DNA of 64,000 bases from NCBI RefSeq assembly GCF_037975235.1, contig NZ_CP150241.1, positions 2,480,001 to 2,544,000 of the forward strand, given 5' to 3'. Every line of letters starts with the position of its first letter. Within the stretch, counting starts at the first letter, position 1. Of the stretch, positions 26,451-35,688 are shown one piece after another. The position numbers were made by a program, and so were the translations under genes. This DNA comes from Paenibacillus sp. FSL R5-0341. Its GTDB lineage: Bacteria; Bacillota; Bacilli; Paenibacillales; Paenibacillaceae. Below the pieces are notes generated by a model. That model was not told the DNA's origin and did not search any database. It worked only from the letters and a program-made list of their open reading frames with translations.

Positions 26451-27293
26451 ATGAGAGCAATGCGTTTGGCAACATTGTCTGCTGGAGATAAGGGGGGCCA
26501 TGCCGAGCAACGGCATGGCAACTTTCGCTATGTGAGTGTACAGACTGATGAACAGCCACTAACCCGCTACCAGGGCACATTCAAATGCAGGTATGGTTAT
26601 GGCAGAGCGGCAGAGACTGTACATCAAGGAGATACTGGACAAGACTTTGCTGCGGTCCGCATGAATGGGAATGTCTGCAATTTTGTATTATGTGATGGGG
26701 TAGGCATGAGTTATCTGGGAGACTTTGCAGCACGTTTTCTGGGGAATGCTTTGTTAGACTGGCTGGAAACGACGCAACACCCGACGGAAGAGGGCGTTGA
26801 GCGTCTTCTTCATGATCTGACCCTTCCTGCATCGGAGCAACTGGAGAAATTAGAACCACTGGATAGTTCCCCTCTGTTGCTGCGTGAAGTGTTGATGGAG
26901 AAGCGAAGCCGGGGCAGTCAGGCCATGTATGTGTGTGGACGGATTGAGCTTACGGGAGGCGGCCGCAAAAGCCGTGTGTGGCTTGCGTGGCAAGGAGATT
27001 CACGTATTCGCCTCTGGCGTAATAACCAGGAACAGTCTGACATGTTCCAGGCACATTGCAAGACGAATGAGCGTTGGTCTACACTTGAAGGACCTGTCGG
27101 TGGTAAGCCGCACATCTGCGAGATGAAAGGGTCCGCAGGCGATTCATTGCGTCTTCAGTTATACACGGATGGATTAAATGATCTGGATGCCATCCAGGCC
27201 TATGTGCCCGATGAACACATTCAGGTACTACTCGATGCTACACATACCGGCGGTCTTGAAGATGATGCCGCTTTCATTGAGCTAGAATGGTGA
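26451..27293 (+). CDS. PP2C-type Ser/Thr phosphatase
   Basis: 280 residues with PP2C motifs in order: GQDFAAV, FVLCDGVGMSYLGDFAARFL (metal-binding Asp-Gly), RGSQAMYV, WQGDSRIRLWR, LYTDGLNDL and EDDAAFIEL. It starts after AGGAGGGG. It probably reverses phosphorylation by the kinase encoded two genes upstream, so the pair could switch the secretion system on and off. It is the last gene of the T7SS operon. Confidence 0.85.
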   Translation: MRAMRLATLSAGDKGGHAEQRHGNFRYVSVQTDEQPLTRYQGTFKCRYGYGRAAETVHQGDTGQDFAAVRMNGNVCNFVLCDGVGMSYLGDFAARFLGNALLDWLETTQHPTEEGVERLLHDLTLPASEQLEKLEPLDSSPLLLREVLMEKRSRGSQAMYVCGRIELTGGGRKSRVWLAWQGDSRIRLWRNNQEQSDMFQAHCKTNERWSTLEGPVGGKPHICEMKGSAGDSLRLQLYTDGLNDLDAIQAYVPDEHIQVLLDATHTGGLEDDAAFIELEW

Positions 27294-27476
27294 GTGCCCG
27301 TTATAAAGTTGTGGACCGATCCTGATGTTGCTGTGACATTGGCGTAGATCAATGGTGAAAAAACTTGCTGGTGTTGATTTAAAAGACACTCTTTTTGGGT
27401 AATCTTGTGAAGAATTGGCTTTGAGCTTGAACGTACATTCTTACATAATTGCTAAAATGAAGGAGTGGAATGGATA

Positions 27477-28283
27477 ATGACACAACATAACGGCAAGTCA
27501 CGTTTCCAAGGCAAGGTTGCGATTATTACCGGAGCAGGCTCCGGAATTGGGAAGGCTACTGCGGTCAAGCTGGCTAAAGAGGGTGCAAAAGTAGCACTGT
27601 TTGATCTGGTGAATGATCGAATCTCGGAAACGGAAGCAGAGATTAATGCGCTGCACCCCGGTGTGGCGAGAGCATTCGATGTAGACATTTCCGACCCGGC
27701 GCGTGTGGAAAAGGCAGTGCTCGAAACCGTGGAATTGTTCGGTGGTTTGGATATTGTTTTTGCCAATGCAGGTATTAACGGAGTATCGGCACCCATTGAG
27801 GAAATTCAGGTTGAAGAGTGGCAACAGATTATTACTACGAACCTGAACGGTACGTTTTTCACCGTTAAATATGCATTACCTCATTTGAAAAAACGGGGTG
27901 GCGGCAGCATTATCATCACGAGTTCCATCAATGGCAATCAACGTTTCTCAAGCTTTGGCATGTCGGCGTACAGCACGTCCAAGGCAGGGCAGGTTGCATT
28001 TGCGAAGATGGCTGCGCTTGAGCTGGCGAAGTTCAAGATACGTGTAAACGTGATTTGCCCAGGGGCGATTGCGACGAATATCGATCAAAGTACGGTCAAA
28101 ACGGATGATTTGCAGCAGATCATTATTCCGATGGAGTTCCCGGAAGGTCAGCAGCCACTTGCGGACGGTCCGGGTCAGCCGGAACATGTTGCCGATCTGG
28201 TAAGCTTCCTCGCATCGTCCGAATCCAGACATATCACTGGAGCAGAGATCGTGATTGATGGTGCCGAATCATTGCTCAGCTAA
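27477..28283 (+). CDS. SDR family NAD(P)-dependent oxidoreductase
   Basis: About 268 residues of a classical short-chain dehydrogenase. It has the cofactor motif TGAGSGIGK at residues 18-26, NAG at about 99, catalytic Ser in SSING, YSTSK (Tyr-x3-Lys) and a CPGAIATNI loop. The substrate is unknown. It starts at ATG 27477, 11 bases after AAGGAG. It is monocistronic and bounded by a terminator. Confidence 0.88.
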   Translation: MTQHNGKSRFQGKVAIITGAGSGIGKATAVKLAKEGAKVALFDLVNDRISETEAEINALHPGVARAFDVDISDPARVEKAVLETVELFGGLDIVFANAGINGVSAPIEEIQVEEWQQIITTNLNGTFFTVKYALPHLKKRGGGSIIITSSINGNQRFSSFGMSAYSTSKAGQVAFAKMAALELAKFKIRVNVICPGAIATNIDQSTVKTDDLQQIIIPMEFPEGQQPLADGPGQPEHVADLVSFLASSESRHITGAEIVIDGAESLLS

Positions 28284-28334
28284 GTGAGCATTCTGGATAA
28301 ATTCATTTTTGCTGAAATAAGTGTGTTTGCGATA

Positions 28335-28360
28335 GTCGTTCCTCTGGGACGGCTTTTTTT
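28335..28360 (+). terminator. Terminator of the SDR gene
   Basis: GTCGTTCC pairs with GGGACGGC (two G-U pairs), followed by seven T. A TATAAT lies directly after it at about 28363-28368 and may serve hrpB. Confidence 0.65.
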
Positions 28361-28427
28361 GTTATAATGCTAACATTCGAATAGTGATGCTGAAGAGCAG
28401 TGAGGTACATACATTAGGAGCGATCAT

Positions 28428-30947
28428 ATGCATATAGAGTTACCGATACAAGAAATTATTCCGGAGTTAAAGCAGTTATTTCGGGATCAAGATACAGGTG
28501 TGTTAATTGCAGAACCGGGTGCGGGAAAAACGACTGTTGTACCGCTGGCTTTGCTGGAGGAACCGTGGGTTGCGGGACGGAAAATCATTATGCTGGAACC
28601 CCGAAGGCTGGCCGCGCGTTCGGCCGCATCGAGACTGGCGGCTACGCTAGGGGAAAAGGCGGGTCAGACTGTAGGATATCGTGTACGCATGGATACCCGG
28701 GTGAGTCAGGGGACACGCATTGAAGTTGTGACGGAAGGGGTGTTGACCCGGATGTTGCAGCAGGACCAGGGTCTTGAGGATACGGCGATGATTATATTCG
28801 ATGAATTCCATGAACGTCATCTACATGGGGACTTGGGCTTGGCTCTGGCATTGGAATCGCGAGCGATGTTACGTCCAGATCTGAAACTGCTGGTCATGTC
28901 GGCGACCCTTGATCCTGTTCCCGTCTGTGCCTTGCTTGGTGAGGGTACAAGAGCAATTCACTGTCCGGGACGCACGTTTCCGGTGGAAACACGATATGTG
29001 CCAAGACCGGCAGCCATGCAGCTGGAACAATTCACGGCTCATACGGTGAACAAGGCATTAGCTGAACAGGAGGGAGACGTGCTTGTTTTTCTTCCCGGCG
29101 CAAGAGAGATACATCGTACAGAGCGTGAGTTATTAAACGGTTCTCTACCAGCACATGTGAAGGTTCATTCTCTGTATGGGAGTTTGCCAGTGGAACAACA
29201 GGATGAGGTCATACGCCCGGCGGCTGAGGGCTGGCGGAAAGTGGTATTATCTACGTCCATTGCGGAATCCAGTCTTACGCTGGCTGGCGTTAAAGTTGTG
29301 GTGGATGCGGGGCTGAGTCGAGCATCGGCATTCTCGCCGCGTACGGGCATGAGCCGGCTTGTCACCCTGCCGGTGTCCAAGGCATCAGCCGATCAGCGGC
29401 GGGGTCGTGCGGGGCGAATCGCCCCAGGTGTGTGTTACCGGCTATGGAGCGAAGAGGTTCATGGGGGACTGCCTGAGGCAGCTCGCCCGGAGATCACCTC
29501 CGCGGATCTCGCGCCGCTGGCGCTTGAGCTTGCCGTTTGGGGTGTCCAGTCCCCAGCAGAGCTGCAATGGCTGGACACCCCGCCTGACGCCGCCTACGGC
29601 CAGGCACAGGCGCTGCTGCGCCAGCTGGGCGGCCTGGACGACGCAGGCCGCATCACGCCCTTCGGGCGGCGGATGAACACGCTTGGCGTGCATCCGCGAC
29701 TGGCCAGCATGCTGCTCCGCGCGGCGGAGCTTGGGCTGGCCAGCTACGCCAGCATGCTGGCGGCACTGCTGCAGGAGCCTGCCGGCCTCCGCAGCAGTGG
29801 CAGTGCAGGCGCGGGCACAGACCTCCGCCCGCGCGTGGAAGCGCTGCTGACCGCGGACAGCAGCGGCATGCCGCAAGCGGCAGCGGCTGCCCTAGACGGC
29901 GCGGCCGTGCGGCGCATGCTCCAGGAGAGCCGCCAGCTGCGCTCGGCGCTCGGGCCGGCGGCCGATCCGGTGCGGCCGGATGAGGACAGCTGCGGATTGC
30001 TGCTGTCCTTTGCCTATCCGGACCGGATCGGGCAACGCCGGGAGGACGGCCGCTATCTGCTGAGCAGCGGCCGCGGTGTACGGCTCGCAGCGACAGAATC
30101 GCTGAGCCGTTCAGCGTATCTGGTCGCAGCTGAGGCAGACGACCAGGGCGCAGATGCGCGCATCCTGCTGGCTGCGCCGTTGCAGGAGCAGACATTGTTG
30201 CAGGCAGGTCAGCACTTGCTGCACAATGAAGTGCAAGTGGCCTGGGATTCCAATACCCGCAGCGTGCGCGCACACAAGAGACTTCGTATTGGAGCCCTTG
30301 TGATTAAAGAGAGCAGTATTGCACAGCCGCCTGAAGATCAGGTGCTGGAAGCACTGATAACGGGAATACGAATGGAAGGGCTCGATTGTCTGCCCTGGAC
30401 AAAAACATCCAGACAACTTGCGGACAGGCTGCGGTTCCTGCATCTTCATCTACCCGAGTGGCCTGACCTGATCGAAGATGATCTGACTGAAGAGTTGGCA
30501 GAACATCTTACGCCTTATCTGACAGGCATGCGATCGGCAGCCGATCTGAAGAGATTATCGATGCATGATGTATTGCTCGGCGGACTGAGCTGGAATCAGC
30601 GACAACAACTGGACGATGAAGCGCCGACGCATATACAGGTGCCAAGTGGTTCCCGAATTCCCGTAGACTACAGCCGACCGGAGGACCCTACGCTGGCGGT
30701 GAGACTACAGGAGATGTTTGGACAACAGGAGACACCACGTATTGGTGGTGGGCGAGTTCCGTTGACCATCCACTTGTTATCACCGGCGCAGCGGCCTGTA
30801 CAGGTTACACGAGACTTGGCCAATTTCTGGCGAGAGACGTACTTTGACGTCAAAAAAGATCTGAAAGGTCGTTATCCGAAGCACTACTGGCCGGATAATC
30901 CACTTGAAGCGGTCGCCACAAATCGGGCCAAACCACGGGGGAAATAG
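28428..30947 (+). CDS. hrpB: ATP-dependent helicase HrpB
   Basis: 839 residues of a DEAH-box helicase of the HrpB family. Motif I is EPGAGKTTVVP, motif II DEFHERH, motif III SATLD. The C-terminal RecA domain has STSIAESSLTL and QRRGRAGR, and the HrpB-specific C-terminus ends WPDNPLEAVATNRAKPRGK. It is probably an RNA helicase; the biological role of HrpB is poorly known. Codons in the middle (about 29,500-30,150) are strongly G+C-rich compared with both ends. Confidence 0.92.
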   Translation: MHIELPIQEIIPELKQLFRDQDTGVLIAEPGAGKTTVVPLALLEEPWVAGRKIIMLEPRRLAARSAASRLAATLGEKAGQTVGYRVRMDTRVSQGTRIEVVTEGVLTRMLQQDQGLEDTAMIIFDEFHERHLHGDLGLALALESRAMLRPDLKLLVMSATLDPVPVCALLGEGTRAIHCPGRTFPVETRYVPRPAAMQLEQFTAHTVNKALAEQEGDVLVFLPGAREIHRTERELLNGSLPAHVKVHSLYGSLPVEQQDEVIRPAAEGWRKVVLSTSIAESSLTLAGVKVVVDAGLSRASAFSPRTGMSRLVTLPVSKASADQRRGRAGRIAPGVCYRLWSEEVHGGLPEAARPEITSADLAPLALELAVWGVQSPAELQWLDTPPDAAYGQAQALLRQLGGLDDAGRITPFGRRMNTLGVHPRLASMLLRAAELGLASYASMLAALLQEPAGLRSSGSAGAGTDLRPRVEALLTADSSGMPQAAAAALDGAAVRRMLQESRQLRSALGPAADPVRPDEDSCGLLLSFAYPDRIGQRREDGRYLLSSGRGVRLAATESLSRSAYLVAAEADDQGADARILLAAPLQEQTLLQAGQHLLHNEVQVAWDSNTRSVRAHKRLRIGALVIKESSIAQPPEDQVLEALITGIRMEGLDCLPWTKTSRQLADRLRFLHLHLPEWPDLIEDDLTEELAEHLTPYLTGMRSAADLKRLSMHDVLLGGLSWNQRQQLDDEAPTHIQVPSGSRIPVDYSRPEDPTLAVRLQEMFGQQETPRIGGGRVPLTIHLLSPAQRPVQVTRDLANFWRETYFDVKKDLKGRYPKHYWPDNPLEAVATNRAKPRGK

Positions 30948-31046
30948 ATGAATTATTTCGTTTTTTCAGATATCAATTATGTGGTTTCCCAAGGGAGCTT
31001 CATCAGCACAGACTCTGCTGAACAGCGGGAGCGCTAACGAACCTGT

Positions 31047-31215
31047 GACGTCTTATTCAGCGATTTGAAGCGTCCTTAGAAATCTAAGGAATCTGAAACA
31101 CGCTATATTCGAAAAACCAGCCGTTTACACCGGGGTTGTCAGGTGATTTTGTTAAATAACGTGTCTCATGTTTCTTACACAATAAACTGAAGACCCAAAG
31201 GCTAAATAAGACGTC
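31047..31215. repeat. MITE-like palindromic intergenic element
   Basis: Perfect 11-bp inverted ends, GACGTCTTATT (31047-31057) and AATAAGACGTC (31205-31215), extend to about 15 of 16 matching bases. Inside is a small palindrome, CCTTAGAAATCTAAGG. The whole gap between hrpB and the YflT gene (30,948-31,490) has no gene. There is no transposase and target duplications were not identified. Confidence 0.5.
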
Positions 31216-31490
31216 CTCGGTTCCTTAGAAAATCGTCTGGATAATTCACCAGGATCAGCCAGCCTGTACTTCAAGATGTTCTGGACGCCGACGTACTTCC
31301 ACGTAAGAGTATGTCTGACAACGTATCACGTGCCTGAGTTTGAATGCCCACCCTGATGGGCATGAAAAGGAATGAACCTCAGCAATTAATTGCTATCCAC
31401 ACATATTATATTGACCCTGCAAGCGTTTGAAAGAAAACAAGGCGGGTAATAACATAGCGAACCACTCAATAAGATGAGGAGGGATTCACT

Positions 31491-32093
31491 ATGCAGAAGA
31501 AAATCGTAGGTGTGTTTAATACAGAACGTGAAGCATCGCAGGCTATCGAGGGTCTGAAAGCACAAGGATTCACTTCAGACGAAATCTCCGTTGTTACACA
31601 GGATCGGGATGAATTGAAGGCGATTCGGGAAGAGACGGGTACGAAAGCCCCTGAAGGCGTGGCTGCGGGTGCAGCAACAGGTGGTGTACTTGGTGGCGTG
31701 GCTGGCCTGCTCGCAGGTATCGGTGCACTGGCCATACCCGGCATAGGACCAATTCTGGCCGCAGGCCCTATCGCAGCAGCATTTACCGGTGCAGCTGTGG
31801 GTGCAGGAGCTGGCGGATTGGTGGGTGGACTGGTTGGTCTCGGTATTCCGGAAGAGGATGCCAAACAGTATGAGGAGTATGTACAGAATGGCAAAATCCT
31901 GTTGCTCGTAGACTCCACGGATCGGGACACGGATGTGTATGATGTGTTCAGCAGCAACAGCCAGTATAATCGGGACAGAGCCCAAGTCCATGGTGGAGAT
32001 GTGGCTGCCGAACGTCCGGACCTGGATATGGAAGAACGCAGATTGGAAGCCCAAACCAAGGCAGCGCGGTTCGGTAACAATACATTTCTCTAA
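31491..32093 (+). CDS. YflT-like general stress protein
   Basis: 200 residues. The N-terminus (KKIVGVFNTEREASQAIEGLK) matches the general stress protein 17M/YflT domain. A long Gly/Ala-rich hydrophobic middle (about residues 55-120) could insert in or bind membranes, and the tail is charged. Related Bacillus genes belong to the sigma-B regulon; no sigma-B promoter was recognised here. It starts after GAGGAGGGA. Confidence 0.82.
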   Translation: MQKKIVGVFNTEREASQAIEGLKAQGFTSDEISVVTQDRDELKAIREETGTKAPEGVAAGAATGGVLGGVAGLLAGIGALAIPGIGPILAAGPIAAAFTGAAVGAGAGGLVGGLVGLGIPEEDAKQYEEYVQNGKILLLVDSTDRDTDVYDVFSSNSQYNRDRAQVHGGDVAAERPDLDMEERRLEAQTKAARFGNNTFL

Positions 32094-32183
32094 TCGTTAT
32101 ACCGATTCGGTGGATATGTAATAGAACTCAATGACATAATACCTGCAAATGGAATGACATATATGATCCACCAGATGGTCATT

Positions 32184-32213
32184 AGCCGGTTTCCTTAAGG
32201 GAAGCCGGCTTTT
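32184..32213 (+). terminator. Terminator after the YflT gene
   Basis: AGCCGGTTTCC pairs with GGGAAGCCGGCT around a TTAA loop, followed by TTTT. Confidence 0.75.
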
Positions 32214-32264
32214 GTCCCTGTCTGACATTGGGCATCAATAATGGCGGATGGTGTTTTTACCCAG

Positions 32265-32666
32265 TCAGGCAGGGAATAACAATACATAGAGCAATACAGC
32301 CAAAGCGAGTCCAATCACCAGTAGCATCATGGTCAGAAAACGAATTAATCCGGTTGACGCCTGATACGTTTGCTCATTGATTTGTGTACGCTTCCGATGA
32401 TAGGCTGTTGCCGAACACACAATGATGGATATGCCGCCAATCAGGGAAGTGATACCTGTAATAATGGCGGCAATATGTGCAAGACGATCATACGCTGAGG
32501 AGTTAAAGCCAAATCCGGCAGCAAGAAAGCCGATGCCCGCCATGGCAATGCCGGTGCGAACCCAGGCTAGAAAGGTTCGTTCGTTAGCCAGATGCTGCTG
32601 AACATATTTGGAGTCGATCGTGGCGATGTCCTTGTCAGCTAAAGAAATATGAATCCCCCCGTTCAT
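32265..32666 (-). CDS. DUF202 (YidH-like) membrane protein
   Basis: 133 residues. The DUF202 motif LANERTFLAWVRTGIAMAGIGF lies near residues 26-47, and there are three membrane helices. Function unknown. The ribosome site is weak (GAAAATGAAG), so the start is less certain than the identity. It is divergent from the acyltransferase gene. Confidence 0.8.
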   Translation of the reverse strand: MNGGIHISLADKDIATIDSKYVQQHLANERTFLAWVRTGIAMAGIGFLAAGFGFNSSAYDRLAHIAAIITGITSLIGGISIIVCSATAYHRKRTQINEQTYQASTGLIRFLTMMLLVIGLALAVLLYVLLFPA

Positions 32667-32730
32667 CAGATATACGGCTTCATTTTCATTATATCTCTTA
32701 TCGTAAGACCTAGAAAGGACGGTTGAATGT

Positions 32731-33879
32731 ATGTCTCGCAGAGAACGAATTACAGAAATCGAGAGCTTAAGGGGACTGGCCTTTGCAGCGGTGGTTCTTC
32801 AGCATTCCATCGCACACTACTCTCTGGTACCGGAAACGAAACTGGAGGATGGCGTGTTATTGGCTATACTGCTGATGCTCTCCAAATTTGCAGTTCCTTT
32901 GTTCATCTTTATAACAGGGTTGGTACTTTTTTATAATACGGGGGACAAGCTGCATTACGGCAAGTTTATGAGAAAAAGAGTAACTGACGTCATCGTACCT
33001 TATCTCATCTGGTCACTCATTTACTTTACACTTGCACCGCGAGGCTGGACGGGATTTGGATGGAATGACATTCCAGACTTAGGCTTGAAGCTGATTACTG
33101 GCAAAACAACTTCACACTTTTGGTACATTATTATGCTGATTCAGTTTTATCTGTTATTTCCGCTCTTCTTGCGAGCCATTCGTTATGTATATAACCGCTA
33201 CGAAGCCAAGGGGCGTATGATCGCTCTGCTTATTTCGGGCGTAGTGTATCTAGTTCTCGCAGATCAATTAGGCAACATTGCCAAATTCATGGGCTGGCTG
33301 AATATTCCGGTACTGACAGATGCGTTTACAACGTATGCAGACCGCAATTTCCTCTATTTCTTTATTTATTTTGTACTTGGTGCGGCCGCGGGCTTATCCG
33401 TCCAGTACTGGAATGAATGGATTCATCGGTTACGCTGGGTATATTGGACGGTGTTTATCGTGCTGGGGCTTCGGTTTACATATCTATTAATGCTGGAGTT
33501 TCAGAAGCCGGAGGGAATCAAAATTACATTCTACACGGTCAGCCTGATCCGGCCTGATATGGCGCTCTTTCTGATTGCTTCGATCATGGTCATGTACCAG
33601 CTGGCCGGCAAACTGCATAACCTTAGGGTTACACGATTGCTGGGATGGATTGGTGGTGTATCGTATGGCGGATATCTGATGCATATGTTGATGCTGCGGT
33701 ATAGCTACATTCCAGATGAGCTGTTTTATGTTTCGATGGGCTGGAACCCTGTCGTCCGAATGATCATTACCTGGTTGTTGGCTCTAACATTATCCTGTGT
33801 ACTGACATGGCTTATCTCTCGCGTAAGCTGGGGCAAATGGATTGTGGGAACCGTACCGAAATCTATCCGCAATAAATGA
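32731..33879 (+). CDS. Acyltransferase 3 family membrane protein
   Basis: 382 residues with about ten membrane helices. The N-terminal family signature is ITEIESLRGLAFAAVVLQHS, with His in the first helix, and RKRVTDVIVPYLIWS follows. Such enzymes O-acylate cell-wall polymers, polysaccharides or lipids from the membrane. No adjacent glycan genes narrow the substrate. AGAAAGGA precedes ATG 32731. Confidence 0.85.
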   Translation: MSRRERITEIESLRGLAFAAVVLQHSIAHYSLVPETKLEDGVLLAILLMLSKFAVPLFIFITGLVLFYNTGDKLHYGKFMRKRVTDVIVPYLIWSLIYFTLAPRGWTGFGWNDIPDLGLKLITGKTTSHFWYIIMLIQFYLLFPLFLRAIRYVYNRYEAKGRMIALLISGVVYLVLADQLGNIAKFMGWLNIPVLTDAFTTYADRNFLYFFIYFVLGAAAGLSVQYWNEWIHRLRWVYWTVFIVLGLRFTYLLMLEFQKPEGIKITFYTVSLIRPDMALFLIASIMVMYQLAGKLHNLRVTRLLGWIGGVSYGGYLMHMLMLRYSYIPDELFYVSMGWNPVVRMIITWLLALTLSCVLTWLISRVSWGKWIVGTVPKSIRNK

Positions 33880-34171
33880 ATCCAGCAATATATGAAAAAA
33901 TCATAATAGATGACCACAGCCGCACAGGAGTGTACGGGCGTTCGGAAGTATAGACAAATTGAACCGTATCGATCTAAATCCAACCTTGATTGAAGCAGCT
34001 AAAGGTATTATGAATTTGATTCTTTTGAATAAAAATTAAAATTTCATTACATGAAAAATTCACAATAGAAAACCTTTTTCCGTGCTTCCCTCAGGTTAAC
34101 GCGTATTCACACGATTTCTTGCTCTCCCTCCTTGAAGATGGATAAAGGGGAGGCAAAGCGGAGAAAGATGG
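33880..34171. other. Intergenic region without recognised gene
   Basis: About 290 bases, A+T-rich in the second half, between the acyltransferase gene and the rtp promoter. No terminator with a clear T tract and no ORF with a ribosome site was seen. Confidence 0.4.
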
Positions 34172-34216
34172 CAGAACCCGAACATAAGTTTTATAATACT
34201 AGATATATAGGTTCTG
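34172..34216 (+). promoter_or_regulatory. Inverted repeat around the rtp -10 box
   Basis: CAGAACC (34172-34178) and GGTTCTG (34210-34216) are perfect inverted 7-mers flanking TATAAT at 34192-34197. They would lie near -35 and just after the start point, a typical place for an autorepressor to bind. B. subtilis rtp is also autoregulated by Rtp bound at its promoter. No sequence clearly matching the B. subtilis Ter consensus was recognised. Confidence 0.5.
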
Positions 34217-34233
34217 ACAGGAGGGGAATGAAC

Positions 34234-34608
34234 GTGGCTTTTATGATTGCACAGCGGGCATTTATTAAGCTGTATCTGATTACGATGGTTGAACAGCACA
34301 GGGGGTATGGTTACGAGATGCTGGAGGCGATGAAGCAGGAATTCAAAGACTACGGTTATGTACCACCCCAGAGCGAGGTATATCGGGCACTGCATGAATT
34401 GGTACAGCAAGGTGTTTTTTATCGCACGAAGAAGCTGAAGGGTAACGATCCGAAGGTCGATTTTCAGGAAATCGTTTTATATCATTTTACGGATGATGGT
34501 GCGGAGAAAGCCGAATTATACAAGAAACAGGTCAAAACAGATCTGGATCGTTGTTTAGGCATGTTACACAAGGCAGAAGAGGACAATTACGGTACGAAAG
34601 GAAGATGA
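34234..34608 (+). CDS. rtp: Replication terminator protein homologue (Rtp)
   Basis: About 124 residues, nearly the length of B. subtilis Rtp (122). The match is close along the whole winged-helix dimer protein: QRAFIKLYLITMVEQ, LEAMKQEFKDYGY, EVYRALHELVQQG, QEIVLYHF and ELYKKQVKTDLDRCLGML. Rtp binds Ter sites and stops replication forks from one side. GTG 34234 was chosen because AGGAGG lies nine bases before it; ATG 34228 is too close. It overlaps the dehydrogenase upstream region by a few bases. Confidence 0.85.
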   Translation: MAFMIAQRAFIKLYLITMVEQHRGYGYEMLEAMKQEFKDYGYVPPQSEVYRALHELVQQGVFYRTKKLKGNDPKVDFQEIVLYHFTDDGAEKAELYKKQVKTDLDRCLGMLHKAEEDNYGTKGR

Positions 34609-34610
34609 GC

Positions 34611-35618
34611 ATGAATAGACAGTTACAGTGGGGTGTACTCGGTACGTCAACCATTGCCAAAAATGCAGTCATTCCGGCGATCCAGCAGTCCGAACGTGGT
34701 GAGGTGCTGGCGATTGCCAGCCGTAGCAAGGAAAAGGCGGAAACCCTTGCCGAAGAACTCGGCATTGCCAGATCGTATGGAAGTTACGAAGAACTCATCG
34801 CTGATCCGGACATCGAAGCCGTCTATATTCCTTTGCCTAACCATATGCACAAAGAATGGACCATCAAAGCTGCGCAGGCTGGAAAACACGTGTTGTGCGA
34901 GAAACCAGCAGCCCTGAATGCAGATGAATCCGCAGAAATGATAGAGGCATGTCAGCAGCATGGCGTTCTTTTTGCAGAAGCGATAATGTATCGATATCAT
35001 CCCAAGCACAGACGTGTGCAAGAGATTATAGCCAGTGGAGAGATTGGCATCGTCAGAGCTATCCATGGCAACTTTACCTGTAATACTGCTGATGATAAGG
35101 AGAATGTAAGGTTCAAAAGAGAGATGGGCGGCGGATCATTATTCGATCTAGGCGTTTATCCAATCTCGGCAGCCCGGATGTATCTGGGACAGGAACCGGA
35201 AGCAGTGACGGTACACGCGCTATTCTCGGACGAGCATGATGGCGTCGATATGATGGCATCGGGACTAATAGAATTTCCGAATTCGGTAGCGTTAACTTTT
35301 GACTGTGGCATGTGGGCTTCAGGACGAGCGGAGATGGAGATTCTCGGGACGGAAGGGCGAATTGAACTGCCAAAAGTATTTGGCTGGGAGAACAGTGATA
35401 TTCCGCCTCAGATTATTGTGCACACGGATTCGGTCAGTCGTGAGGAACGTGTATCGGTATCGAATTCCTATGTGCTTCAGGTAGAGACGTTCGCAGCGGC
35501 TGCACTTGAAGGAGAGGCTTTGCCTTTCAGTCCGGAAAATACCATTCAGAACATGCGTGTCATTGATGCGTGCCTGGAATCGGCGCGAACTCGTCAACGT
35601 GTGCAGCTGATCGAATAG
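34611..35618 (+). CDS. Gfo/Idh/MocA family oxidoreductase
   Basis: About 335 residues. An N-terminal Rossmann domain (WGVLGTSTIAKNAVIPAI), CEKPAALN (Lys-Pro of the family) and a C-terminal alpha/beta domain with MYRYHPKHRRVQEI and GGGSLFDLGVYPI. It is a sugar-type NAD(P) dehydrogenase of unknown substrate. The ATG at 34611 has GAAAGGAAG at the right distance. It follows rtp directly and may be co-transcribed. Confidence 0.88.
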   Translation: MNRQLQWGVLGTSTIAKNAVIPAIQQSERGEVLAIASRSKEKAETLAEELGIARSYGSYEELIADPDIEAVYIPLPNHMHKEWTIKAAQAGKHVLCEKPAALNADESAEMIEACQQHGVLFAEAIMYRYHPKHRRVQEIIASGEIGIVRAIHGNFTCNTADDKENVRFKREMGGGSLFDLGVYPISAARMYLGQEPEAVTVHALFSDEHDGVDMMASGLIEFPNSVALTFDCGMWASGRAEMEILGTEGRIELPKVFGWENSDIPPQIIVHTDSVSREERVSVSNSYVLQVETFAAAALEGEALPFSPENTIQNMRVIDACLESARTRQRVQLIE

Positions 35619-35653
35619 TTTAGGTCAAGTCAGTTAAACATACTAGAAAATGC

Positions 35654-35688
35654 AGACTCCATCTTCAGGGATGAGAGTCTTTTTTTTC
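35654..35688 (+). terminator. Terminator after the Gfo/Idh/MocA gene
   Basis: AGACTC-C-CATC pairs with GATG-A-GAGTCT and is followed by eight T. Confidence 0.75.

Noticed and set aside
29653..30273. 206-codon minus-strand ORF inside hrpB
   Set aside because: Long antisense frames are expected in G+C-rich coding DNA; no start signal.
34551..34610. N-terminal extension of the Gfo/Idh/MocA gene into rtp
   Set aside because: The extension overlaps the rtp coding region and lies before the ribosome site; ATG 34611 matches the family start.
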